From NCBI RefSeq assembly GCF_947507565.1, contig NC_089194.1, forward strand, positions 1,488,001-1,552,000: a stretch of DNA of 64,000 bases, in the 5' to 3' direction. A model generated the notes under the pieces. The model was not told the origin of the DNA. It did no database searches and saw nothing but the letters and a program-made list of their open reading frames with translations. Positions 24,201 to 32,544 of the stretch are shown here, one piece after another. A program made the position numbers and the translations under genes. This DNA comes from Oscarella lobularis (Eukaryota; Porifera; Homoscleromorpha; Homosclerophorida; Oscarellidae). The first letter of the stretch is position 1. Each line of letters starts with the position of its first letter.

Positions 24201-26289
24201 AGAGCTGGCCGTCTCGCCGTAACGCATGGCAGTCAAGACTTGATTCATGTCAACCAGCCAGGCTTCTCTGAGAGCCGCCTTGCGGTCAAATCTTGCGGCG
24301 AGTTGCTCTAACTGTTCTTGCCTGCAAAATCAATTAATTAATCTTTCAGAAAGTAACTAAAAACGCACTTTTGGAGAGCTTCTCGCAACGCAAGCTCTCT
24401 TTCGTGTTCAGCCACTTCTAGCCTGTCCCATCCCTTAGAGAAATTGGAGAGGATTAATTTTCTCTCGTTGTAATGTAAGAAATAAACCTTGTTCACGTCG
24501 GAAATGAGTTTGCCTTCAACGGGAACCCAAACCCTCCGCTTCAACGCTCTTAAATTAGTCTGAATGTTAAATAACTGCACTTCCAATTCGCCCCTTTCCG
24601 CGTATCTATAAAAAACGTTCCCTAAAGAGAACCCCCTACTTTTGGTATGACTAGCGTTTACTTGGGCGGCTTTTCCACTGTTCTATAGCGTTTGAAGTCG
24701 GTCACGAGCGCCTGGACGCCCGTTAGACGATTGGGAAACTTTCTATCTGCTAATATGACTATCGTTTTTTGTATCCACGCGAGGAGATTCGTGACCATGC
24801 GGTCGTACTCCCCCTGCATCTTATCTATCTCCAACAATTTTCCTATCACCTGAATAATGCGAAAGTTTCGCGCCAAGTGCATGCAGTTGCTTTTACAAGT
24901 CACCTTGGCAACACGTCGCCCTGCCGTTTCTTCAAATTTCATTTTGGTGAAATAGTTGTAGTAGGAAACGAGATAAGTCATGATCGATTTATCATCAGGA
25001 CGAGGAACGTTTACGTCTAATAGAAAGATCAGGAAAAAAAAGATTTGAGTCGTTTTTTTACCTTCTGCGTCAAGGAGCCTCGGAATTCCAAGCTCTCTTT
25101 CCGCAACGTCAAAAGCGAGGTTGAGATTGTGTTCAGGATTGGATTTTTTCAAGGAAGCGAAGTCAATCAGTTCTGGTCTGAAGTAAGAAACGTCAGGGCC
25201 TAATAATGAATATCTCAATTTGTTTATGGCCTACTTGTGTTTGTGGATGATGGCACAGAAAGCCAATCCATCACACCAGCTAGTAGTGAAATTCTTTACA
25301 CCTACATTCGTGTACCTAAAAGCAAAGATAATAATAATTTTAATCTAATGCTCTGATTTCACCCTTTAGTCTTTCTCTGACACCAAAGCAAGAGTGCATC
25401 TTTTGCTGATCTTATCTCCCTTGACTCATCCTAGCATATGTAAGATGATCTTAGCGTTCTTTTTATTCAAAAATTACTGAACGTACCTCTATAGAAATAT
25501 CCTGAATTTGAAATCGCAAAATTATTGTCCATAGCAAGCCGAGAATTAGTCTCTGATTGCCGTCAACAATATCATGCGCCCCAATGCTCTCTAATTTGAC
25601 CTACAGTATGTGACATTAAGTTAACCACGCCCACTTTTCATTTTTCAAAAATGCTTGCACCTTTTTACTAGATAAGAAGTCCAAGGCCTTTTGCACGTTT
25701 TCAAGTTTGTGAATTCTCAAGTTTCCTTTAGCTGAAACAAACGTATTATTTCGCGCCCAAATTATTTTTCGTTTCCTACCCATTGCACCAAGCTTTTCCC
25801 CGGAAATACTTTCCAGGAGTTTCATGAGAACGCGACCGTCTTGCAAATCAGCAAAAAGATCCCTTACAGCCATAGATTTCTATTGGCGGAAGAGTGTTCT
25901 CCGTATCAGGCAATATAGCATTACAGGATTTAGCTTATGGCGTATCTAACTAACGATCTAAGCACTGGAGTGCCCGCTCACAAAAGCGCGCCTCGGAACG
26001 TCACAGCCAAAACAAAACATGCGCGCATGCGGCGGAAACGCCCCTAAAGCGAACGGGTTTCGTAGGCAAAAAACGACAACGAAAGTACAAAATAAAGAAA
26101 CCACAGTGCATCTTTTCTAGCATGCAGCGTACGCGTAAGTTGAAAAAATTTGCGAAAATCGTATGCGCTTCGTACCGGCAGATAGGAGTTTATCCACTTC
26201 GAGAACGTCTTCTGTTGAGTTTGTACGCGCTGCGTCTGCAGCTTGAGCCGCTGCTGCTCGAAGCCCTGTTGCGGGTGCAACGAAGCCAT
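1..26289 (-). CDS. SPTBN5: Beta-heavy spectrin (karst/SPTBN5 type), 3' end missing
   Basis: This gene encodes the large beta subunit of the membrane skeleton, which would pair with alpha-spectrin and bind actin under the apical or lateral membrane. The ATG is at 26289-26287 and the first exon ends at 26176. In order the exons encode two CH domains (about 26289-24662), spectrin repeats, an SH3 domain (about 22493-22040), many more spectrin repeats, and a charged helix (202-1). An SH3 domain a few repeats after the CH pair marks the beta-heavy class; conventional beta-spectrins lack it. Coding length is compatible with about 30 repeats, as in karst, but I did not count them individually. No PH domain is seen, so the C-terminus must lie beyond position 1. 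Introns are mostly 40-80 bp, except two filled with satellite (3735-5245 and 8147-18120). The class assignment is confident; exact exon edges in the repeat region are less so. Confidence 0.93.
212..3734 (-). other. C-terminal spectrin repeats of the window
   Basis: Exons from 3734 down to 254 encode further spectrin repeats. Examples are [19 protein letters not shown] near 3720, [19 protein letters not shown] near 3560, [18 protein letters not shown] near 3190 and [19 protein letters not shown] near 400. The last visible repeat ends with NRETE at 254, followed by a 51-bp intron (203-253). Confidence 0.83.
3735..5245 (-). repeat. 1,511-bp intron filled with satellite B in opposite orientation
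   Basis: The donor is CAG|GTATAT at 5245 and the acceptor ends CTAG at 3735; joining gives [15 protein letters not shown] in phase 0. From about 3905 to 5222 the plus strand shows roughly 26 units containing CTGTAATAAATTACAG and ACAAGGGACTGGCCAACTG. This is the reverse complement of satellite B in the giant intron. The first 170 bp of the window-left side (3735-3905) is non-repetitive AT-rich intron. Confidence 0.92.
5246..8146 (-). other. Spectrin repeats between the two satellite introns
   Basis: The block starts at 8146 with [19 protein letters not shown] and ends at 5246 with FDAVSEFGQ. Both edges are phase 0. Between them several repeats are visible, for example [20 protein letters not shown] near 8000, [20 protein letters not shown] near 7620 and [19 protein letters not shown] near 5680. 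Exons around 6350-6850 are short and their borders uncertain. Confidence 0.82.
8147..18120 (-). other. Giant 9,974-bp GC-AG intron of the spectrin gene
   Basis: On the transcribed strand the donor reads CAG|GCAAGT (GC at 18120-18119) and the acceptor ends AG at 8148-8147. Joining CAG to TCT GCG CTG gives ARQSALEEQL, the expected spectrin sequence, in phase 0. The nearest GT (GTGAAA, a few bases further in) would break the frame. Almost all of the intron is satellite DNA. Other introns of this gene are mostly under 100 bp. Confidence 0.85.
8235..18105. repeat. Alternating arrays of two intronic satellites (A, 41 bp; B, about 48-50 bp)
   Basis: Satellite A has a 41-bp unit built of two related halves, each starting GGGCCTAA (for example gggcctaaatattaaattga and gggcctaatctttgattctt). 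Satellite B has a unit near 48-50 bp containing CTGTAATTTATTACAGG and AACAGTTGGCCAGTCCCTTG. Blocks alternate. A: 8240-9391, 9735-10062, 10455-10780, 11175-11627, 12117-12360, 12707-13360, 13749-14642, 15037-15281, 15675-16125, 16518-16966 and 17360-18100. B fills the gaps between them. Nearly every A-to-B junction is ...GATTCTTA|ACTGTAAT, and nearly every B-to-A junction is ...ATTTA|AGGCCTAAATATG. Confidence 0.95.
18121..21940 (-). other. Spectrin repeats between the SH3 domain and the giant intron
   Basis: Consecutive short exons encode triple-helical repeats. Recognisable pieces include [20 protein letters not shown] near 21000, [14 protein letters not shown] near 20220, [19 protein letters not shown] near 19660 and [18 protein letters not shown] near 19260. 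The last exon of this block ends at 18121 with IGARQ in phase 0. It is joined across the giant intron to [11 protein letters not shown], restoring a normal helix A to B boundary. Confidence 0.85.
18900..19045. repeat. Three direct repeats with TGATTGACGT inside a spectrin intron
   Basis: The motif (A/G)TGATTGACGTGT...GTCAGA occurs at about 18920, 18980 and 19007 within a short intron. I see no coding sequence here. Confidence 0.6.
22040..22493 (-). other. SH3 domain and flanking linkers inside the spectrin gene
   Basis: Three exons build an SH3 domain. The first ends with [19 protein letters not shown], the second gives [15 protein letters not shown], and the third gives [16 protein letters not shown]. 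These match the ALYDY-like strand, the WW motif and the GYxPxNYV end of SH3 domains. An acidic linker rich in E and V precedes the domain, and a basic linker with repeated K-K-T-V follows it. In karst and SMA-1 the SH3 sits in repeat 5, which fits its place here. Confidence 0.88.
22500..24605 (-). other. First spectrin repeats, before the SH3 domain
   Basis: After CH2 the exon starting at 24605 begins with [18 protein letters not shown], the linker that leads into repeat 1 in beta-spectrins. Repeat 1 follows with [20 protein letters not shown]. Further exons carry the usual helix signatures: a tryptophan in helix A, DLxxVxxLxxKH between helices B and C, and [14 protein letters not shown] near 23400. 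A 54-bp segment at 24434-24487 looks like an intron (starts GTTTAT, ends CTAAG) but is open and a multiple of three, so it could be retained. Exon boundaries around 22700-23000 are approximate. Confidence 0.8.
23155..23285. repeat. CACCTGTCAAT repeats inside a spectrin intron
   Basis: The intron between about 22996 and 23330 has several close copies of CACCTGTCAAT, tandem at 23250-23280 and looser at 23165-23200. Each contains a CACCTG E-box core. Function is unknown; it may be a simple decayed minisatellite. Confidence 0.6.
24662..26289 (-). other. Tandem CH (actin-binding) domains of the spectrin gene
   Basis: Exons, read on the minus strand, are 26289-26176, 25879-25780, 25731-25661, 25600-25487, 25415-25363, 25315-25235, 25177-25062, 25016-24904 and 24849-24662. 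All junctions keep phase. CH1 shows [12 protein letters not shown], then [17 protein letters not shown], then [16 protein letters not shown] and [21 protein letters not shown]2 shows [39 protein letters not shown] and [18 protein letters not shown]. These are the standard beta-spectrin and alpha-actinin type actin-binding signatures. The start codon is chosen because it directly precedes a short N-terminal extension joined in phase to CH1. Confidence 0.92.
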
Positions 26290-26474
26290 CGAACTGCAGG
26301 AACCTAACGACTAAAAATAGCGCGACACCTCTCTTTTTAAAGCAAATCGCTTACTTTTTCGCCGCTTTCGACTGAGCCGAAGCTGTAGAAAGTGTCTTCT
26401 CAGAAGATGTGAAGTTATGTCACGGCCCGGATCACCAGCCTTTTCCTCGCCGACGGTGTCCCCGTATAATCCTT
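26290..26474. other. Short upstream region of the spectrin gene
   Basis: This 185-bp stretch lies between the spectrin start codon and the segmental duplication. It presumably holds the 5' UTR and core promoter. No TATA box or other clear element was recognised. Confidence 0.5.
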
Positions 26475-27504
26475 ACTAGCTGATTTACCCGTTCATCGAA
26501 CGGGTTGTTTAGGCGTTTGTATTCAGACATGAGCGCATATGAAATTATGCTTATTCGGCCGTTTCTTGCAATATTCTAACGGCATTTTACAGCGTGTTGT
26601 TAACCCGCAGTGCCGCTCGCTGATAGGCCGGTTTTTCTGCGACCGTTACCACTCTATTCTGCTATATATCTCTAACGCTATATCTCTAATGCACGAATCG
26701 GGTCTCTTAAGCGCCGCTGCAATTCGACCTACGTGGGCTAGCTACGGCTTTTTTACCCGCGTTAGCTTATTGGAATACAGCTGCAGTTTCTTGTCGAAGC
26801 TCATTTACAGCCGCAAAAGCTATTCAAGGAGAAATCTCAGGCTGTATACTCTGGTCATTTCCTACGCTGTAAACCAACTTGGTTTGTTTGGAGGCGCCCG
26901 ATTAACATATCGTAACTATTTTGTCATCTATTTGGACATTCGGTAATCGGTCCGGTCCATGTAAAGCAGCCGATCCTTGGTAATTTGCAGCTGCGCTGAA
27001 TCCGGTCGTAAGTCATTCGTAACTGCTGTACATGATAGTCCTTGCCCACTAAAAAAGCTTCAGTAGCGGGCCTCGGCATATAAGTAAACCGCTCCTCTAC
27101 CCAATCGCGCGGTCCCATCGCAGCAGAAGCAGACGGTCACGATCTATTCACAGCTGCTCCAACCGGGCTAATCGCTGCATGCAGCAGCAGAAGAAACAGC
27201 AGCAGCAGTAGTCGCGTCGGTCAATTCACTGCTCAGATCAATCTGCGCAGTAGTCGCGCGTTTAGCTGTTGCATATGGTCCAGCCTACTGAAGATGCGAA
27301 ATAACCTCTCTCGTTTCCAGCGCTACTAATAGACCGGAGCCGCTTTGCAGCTGTGAATAGACCGGTCCTTGTCCAAGAGCCGCAACCGGGCAAATTAACC
27401 TAATTCTATTTCGCAGAAAAGATGAGTTTAACGATTTTGTCTTTTCAAAATCGGCACATCGTTTATCTTCCCATCATTTAAAGCTGCCACGCAAGTGAAC
27501 TGCA

Positions 27505-28350
27505 ATATGTGTTTTCTGTTGAAAGTACTCAATGTGTTTTCTGTTGTAGGTACTCAATATGTTTTCTGTTGTAGGTACTCAATGTGTTTTCTGTTGAAGG
27601 TACTGAATGTGTTTTCTGTTGTAGGTACTCAATGTGTTTTCTGTTGAAAGTACTCAATGTGTTTTCTGTTGTAGGTACTCAATATATTTTCTGTTGTAGG
27701 TACTCAATGTGTTTTCTGTTTTAGGTACTCAATATGTTTTCTGTTGTAGGTACTCAATGTGTTTTCTGTTGTAGGTACTCAATATGTTTTCTGTTTTAGG
27801 TACTCAATGTGTTTTCTGTTGAAGGTACTGAATGTGTTTTCTGTTGAAGGTACTCAATATGTTTTCTGTTGTAGGTACTCAATGTGTTTTCTGTTGAAGG
27901 TACTCAATATGTTTTCTGTTGTAGGTACTGAATGTGTTTTCTGTTGAAGGTACTGAATGTGTTTTCTGTTGAAGGTACTGAATGTGTTTTCTGTTGTAGG
28001 TACTCAATGTGTTTTCTGTTGAAGGTACTCAATGTGTTTTCTGTTGTAGGTACTCAATGTGTTTTCTGTTGAAGGTACTCAATGTGTTTTCTGTTGAAGG
28101 TACTCAATATGTTTTCTGTTGTAGGTACTCAATGTGTTTTCTGTTGTAGGTACTCAATGTGTTTTCTGTTGTAGGTACTCAATATGTTTTCTGTTTTAGG
28201 TACTCAATGTGTTTTCTGTTGAAGGTACTCAATGTGTTTTCTGTTGAAGGTACTGAATGTGTTTTCTGTTGTAGGTACTCAATGTGTTTTCTGTTGTAGG
28301 TACTCAATATGTTTTCTGTTTTAGGTACTCAATGTGTTTTCTGTTGAAGG
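27505..28350. repeat. 25-bp minisatellite, copy 1 array
   Basis: About 34 head-to-tail units of the form gtgttttctgttgaaggtac followed by tcaat. Variation is mainly GAAGG/GTAGG and CAATGTG/CAATATG. The reading frames it leaves open are a by-product of the repeat and are not called as genes. Confidence 0.95.
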
Positions 28351-28598
28351 ATACATACCCTGCAAGCAGGAAGTGGTACAGTGTCAATTGCACAAAAACA
28401 TGCATCAGTGATACGTACCCTGCAAGCAGGGAATGGTACACTGCGAATTCCACTATGCGGTAAACTTAACTCATGGGGGAAACATGCATCAGGGATACAC
28501 GTATTGCAAGGGCAGGGCACTCTACCAGGAGTCGCTGGAACCTCGCAGCGAGGTCGCTTTCGCGCCGAAGAAGCCATGGAAAAACGGAAAGACAAAGG

Positions 28599-28609
28599 AA
28601 GATGGCGGC
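28599..28609 (+). promoter_or_regulatory. YY1-like AAGATGGCGGC in the orphan copy of the NUMB upstream region
   Basis: The motif AAGATGGCGGC matches the YY1 core plus initiator-type site. Copy 1 keeps it although no NUMB exon follows. Confidence 0.4.
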
Positions 28610-29982
28610 GGAGAAAATATGCATAGCGCACTCTAAGGCGATTCGAATTGGGGCGAAACGCGACTTCACGGCGGCGATTGCTCGATTCGGACCGGTAGAG
28701 AACCCGCGCGAGACGTCGCGTTCGGAATTCGGGCGCGATCGGCGGCTCGGAAAAGCGGCGGCGGAGGAGGATCCGCGGCGGGGGTCCCGACGATCGCGCG
28801 TTCAATCGATCGCGCGGAAGGGCGTTCGCATCGTAGCGGCGCGATCGAAGCGCGGTCACGGCGGCGTCGGGCGGCGAAATTTGAAGGCGAAAACGCGAGG
28901 TCCCGCATTGGAAACGCAGGCCCCGTACGAAGCTCCGTAAATTATGGGAAGACTAGCTGATTTACCCGTTCATCGAACGGGTTGTTTAGGCGTTTGTATT
29001 CAGACATGAGCGCATATGAAATTATGCTTATTCGGCCGTTTCTTGCAATATTCTAACGGCATTTTAAAGCGTGTTGTCAACCCGCAGTGCCGCTCGCTGA
29101 TAGGCCGGTTTTTCTGCGACCGTTACCACTCTATTCTGCTATATATCTCTAACGCTATATCTCTAATGCACGAATCGGGTCTCTTAAGCGCCGCTGCAAT
29201 TCGACCTACGTGGGCTAGCTACGGCTTTTTTACCCGCGTTAGCTTATTGGAATACAGCCGCAGTTTCTTGTCGAAGCTCATTTACAGCCGCAAAAGCTAT
29301 TCAAGGAGAAATCTCAGGCTGTATACTCTGGTCATTTCCTACGCTGTAAACCAACTTGGTTTGTTTGGAGGCGCCCGATTAACATATCGTAACTATTTTG
29401 TCATCTATTTGGACATTCGGTAATCGGTCGGGTCCATGTACAGCAGCCGATCCTTGGTAATTTGCAGCTGCGCTGAATCCGGTCGTAAGTCATTCGTAAC
29501 TGCTGTACATGATAGTCCTTGCCCACTAAAAAAGCTTCAGTAGCGGGCCTCGGCATATAAGTAAACCGCTCCTCTACCCAATCGCGCGGTCCCATCGCAG
29601 CAGAAGCAGACGGTCACGATCTATTCACAGCTGCTCCAACCGGGCTAATCGCTGCATGCAGCAGCAGAAGAAACAGCAGCAGCAGTAGTCGCGTCGGTCA
29701 ATTCACTGCTCAGATCAATCTGCGCAGTAGTCGCGCGTTTAGCTGTTGCATATGGTCCAGCCTACTGAAGATGCGAAATAACCTCTCTCGTTTCCAGCGC
29801 TACTAATAGACCGGAGCCGCTTTGCAGCTGTGAATAGACCGGTCCTTGTCCAAGAGCCGCAACCGGGCAAATTAACCTAATTCTATTTCGCAGCAAAGAT
29901 GAGTTTAACGATTTTGTCTTTTCAAAATCGGCACATCGTTTATCTTCCCATCATTTAAAGCTGCCACGCAAGTGAACTGCAA

Positions 29983-31890
29983 TATGTGTTTTCTGTTGAA
30001 AGTACTCAATGTGTTTTCTGTTGTAGGTACTCAATATGTTTTCTGTTGTAGGTACTCAATGTGTTTTCTGTTGAAGGTACTCAATATTTTTCTGTTGAAG
30101 GTACTCAATATGTTTTCTGTTGAACGTACTGAATGTGTTTTCTGTTGAACGTACTCAATATGTTTTCTGTTGAAGGTACTAAATATTTTTCTGTTGAAGG
30201 TACTCACTATGTTTTCTGTTGTAGGTACTCAATACGTTTTCTGTTGAAGGTACTCATTACGTTTTCTGTTGAAGGTACTCAATATGTTTTCTGTTGAAGG
30301 TACTCATTATGTTTTCTGTTGAAGGTACTCTTTATGTTTTCTGTTAAACGTATTCAATATGTTTTCTGTTAAACGTATTCAATATGTTTTCTTTTGAACG
30401 TATTCAATATGTTTTCTGTTTTCTGCTGAACGTACTCAATATGTTTTCTGTTGAAGGTACTCAATATGTTTTCTGTTGAAGGTACTCATTACGTTTTCTG
30501 TTGAAGGTACTCAATATGTTTTCTGTTGAAGGTACTCATTATGTTTTCTGTTAAACGTATTCAATACGTTTTCTGTTGAACGTACTCAATATGTTTTCTG
30601 TTTTCTGTTGTAGGTACTCAATATGTTTTCTGTTGAAGGTACTAATTATGTTTTCTGTTGAAGGTACTCATTATGTTTTCTGTTGAACGTACTCAATATG
30701 TTTTCTGTTGAACGTACTAATATGTTTTCTGTTGAAGGTACTCAATATTTTTCTGTTGAAGGTACTGTACTCAATATGTTTTCTGTTTTCTGTTGAAGGT
30801 ACTCAATATGTTTTCTGTTGAAGGTACTCATTACGTTTTCTGTTGAAGGTACTCAATCTGTTTTCTGTTGTAGGTACAGTGTACTCAATCTGTTTTCTTT
30901 TTCTGTTGTAGGTACTCAATGTTTTCTGTTTTCTGTTGTAGGTCTCAATCTGTTTTCTGTTTTCTGTTGAACGTACTCAATATGTTTTCTGTTGAAGGTA
31001 CTCATTATGTTTTCTGTTAAACGTACTCAATATGTTTTCTGTTTTCTGTTGAAGGTACTCAATATGTTTTCTGTTGAAGGTACTCATTATGTTTTCTGTT
31101 GAAGGTACTCATTATGTTTTCTGTTGAACGTATTCAATATGTTTTCTGTTGAACGTACTCAATATGTTTTCTGTTTTCTGTTGTAGGTACTCAATACGTT
31201 TTCTGTTGAAGGTACTCATTACGTTTTCTGTTGAAGGTACTCAATATGTTTTCTGTTGAACGTATTCAATATGTTTTCTGTTGAACGTACTCAATATGTT
31301 TTCTGTTTTCTGTTGTAGGTACTCAATACGTTTTCTGTTGAAGGTACTCATTACGTTTTCTGTTGTAGGTACTCAATATGTTTTCTGTTTTAGGTACTCA
31401 ATGTGTTTTCTGTTGAAGGTACTGAATGTGTTTTCTGTTGAAGGTACTCAATGTGTTTTCTGTTGTAGGTACTCAATGTGTTTTCTGTTGAAGGTACTCA
31501 ATATGTTTTCTGTTGTAGGTACTGAATGTGTTTTCTGTTGAAGTTACTCAATATGTTTTCTGTTGTAGGTACTCAATGTGTTTTCTGTTGTAGGTACTCA
31601 ATGTGTTTTCTGTTGAAGTTACTCAATATGTTTTCTGTTGAAGGTACTGAATGTGTTTTCTGTTGTAGGTACTCAATGTGTTTTCTGTTGAAGGTACTCA
31701 ATGTGTTTTCTGTTGTAGGTACTGAATGTGTTTTCTGTTGAAGTTACTCAATATGTTTTCTGTTGTAGGTACTCAATGTGTTTTCTGTTGTAGGTACTCA
31801 ATGTGTTTTCTGTTGTAGGTACTCAATGTGTTTTGTGTTGAAGGTACTGAATGCGTTTTCTGTTGTAGGTACTCAATGTGTTTTCTGTTG
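29983..31890. repeat. 25-bp minisatellite, copy 2 array (expanded)
   Basis: About 75 units of the same 25-bp repeat. The middle (about 30080-31360) has diverged variants with CATTATG, CATTACG, AAACGTATTC and doubled TTTTCTG. The right end (31370-31880) looks like copy 1 again, and expansion seems to have occurred inside the array. Confidence 0.93.
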
Positions 31891-32140
31891 AAGGATACAT
31901 ACCCTGGAAGCAGGAAGTGGTAGTGTCAATTGCACAAAAACATGCATCAGTGATACGTACTCTGCAAGCAGGGAATGGTACACTGCGAATTCCACTATGC
32001 GGTAAACTTAACTCAGGGGGGAAACATGCATCAGGGATACACGTATTGCAAGGGCAGGGCACTCTACCAGGAGTCGCTGGAAGCTCGCTGCGAGGCCGCT
32101 TTCGCGCGGAAGAAGCCATGGAAGAACGGAAAGACAAAGG

Positions 32141-32151
32141 AAGATGGCGGC
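32141..32151 (+). promoter_or_regulatory. YY1-like AAGATGGCGGC upstream of NUMB
   Basis: The site lies about 400 bp upstream of the NUMB ATG in a GC-rich stretch (32100-32480) with many CG and GCGGCG triplets. Motif identity is seen directly; use as a promoter element is inference. Its ATG opens a 112-codon Arg-rich frame that ends at 32482, a possible upstream reading frame. Confidence 0.45.
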
Positions 32152-32544
32152 GGAGAAAATATGCATAGCGCACTCTAAGGCGATTCGAATTGGGGCGAAA
32201 CGCGACTTCGCGGCGGCGATTGCTCGATTCGGACCGGTAGAGAACCCGCGCGAGACGTCGCGTTTGGAATTCCGGCGCGATCGGCGGCTCGGGAAAGCGG
32301 CGGCGGAGGAGGATCCGCGGCGGGGGTCCCGACGATCGCGCGTTCAATCGATCGCGCGGAAGGGCGTTCGAAGCGCAGCGGCGCGATCGAAGCGCGGTCA
32401 CGGCGGCGTCGGGCGGCGAAATTTGAAGGCGAAAACGCGAGGTCCCGCATTGGAAACGCAGGCCCCGTACGAAGCTCCGTAAATTATGGGAAGAAGATAG
32501 AGCGGAACGGCAGACTGTAGTTCCTCGGATCGTCGTTCGTCGTT

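Larger units (their letters stand above)
26475..28951. repeat. Segmental tandem duplication, copy 1
   Basis: The unit starts at ACTAGCTGATTTACCCG (26475) and ends at AATTATGGGAAG (28951). It has three parts: a left segment of about 1,030 bp (26475-27505), a 25-bp minisatellite, and a right segment of about 600 bp (28350-28951). The left segment differs from copy 2 at only a handful of bases that I noticed, so the duplication is recent. A small inverted repeat (ACCCGTT 26487-26493, AACGGGT 26499-26505) sits near the left edge. Confidence 0.93.
28952..32493. repeat. Segmental tandem duplication, copy 2
   Basis: This is a direct repeat of 26475-28951, beginning exactly where copy 1 ends. It is longer (about 3.5 kb against 2.5 kb), entirely because its internal minisatellite is longer. 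Its right end at 32493 lies 51 bp before the NUMB start codon, so the right segment is the native NUMB upstream region. Confidence 0.93.

Noticed and set aside
26539-26946. 135-codon frame in the segmental duplication, also open at 29016-29423
   Set aside because: The few differences between the copies that fall in it include at least two amino-acid changes (Q/K and C/R), so there is no sign of coding constraint, and no domain is recognisable.
26924-27118. 64-codon minus-strand frame in the same unit
   Set aside because: It overlaps the edge of the other frame, differs by amino-acid changes between copies (F/C and G/R), and resembles nothing known.
27759-27947. Open frames within the 25-bp minisatellite with repeated MCFLLKVLN-like text
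   Set aside because: They arise because three 25-bp units make 75 bp, a multiple of three. They have no start context and no reason to be expressed.
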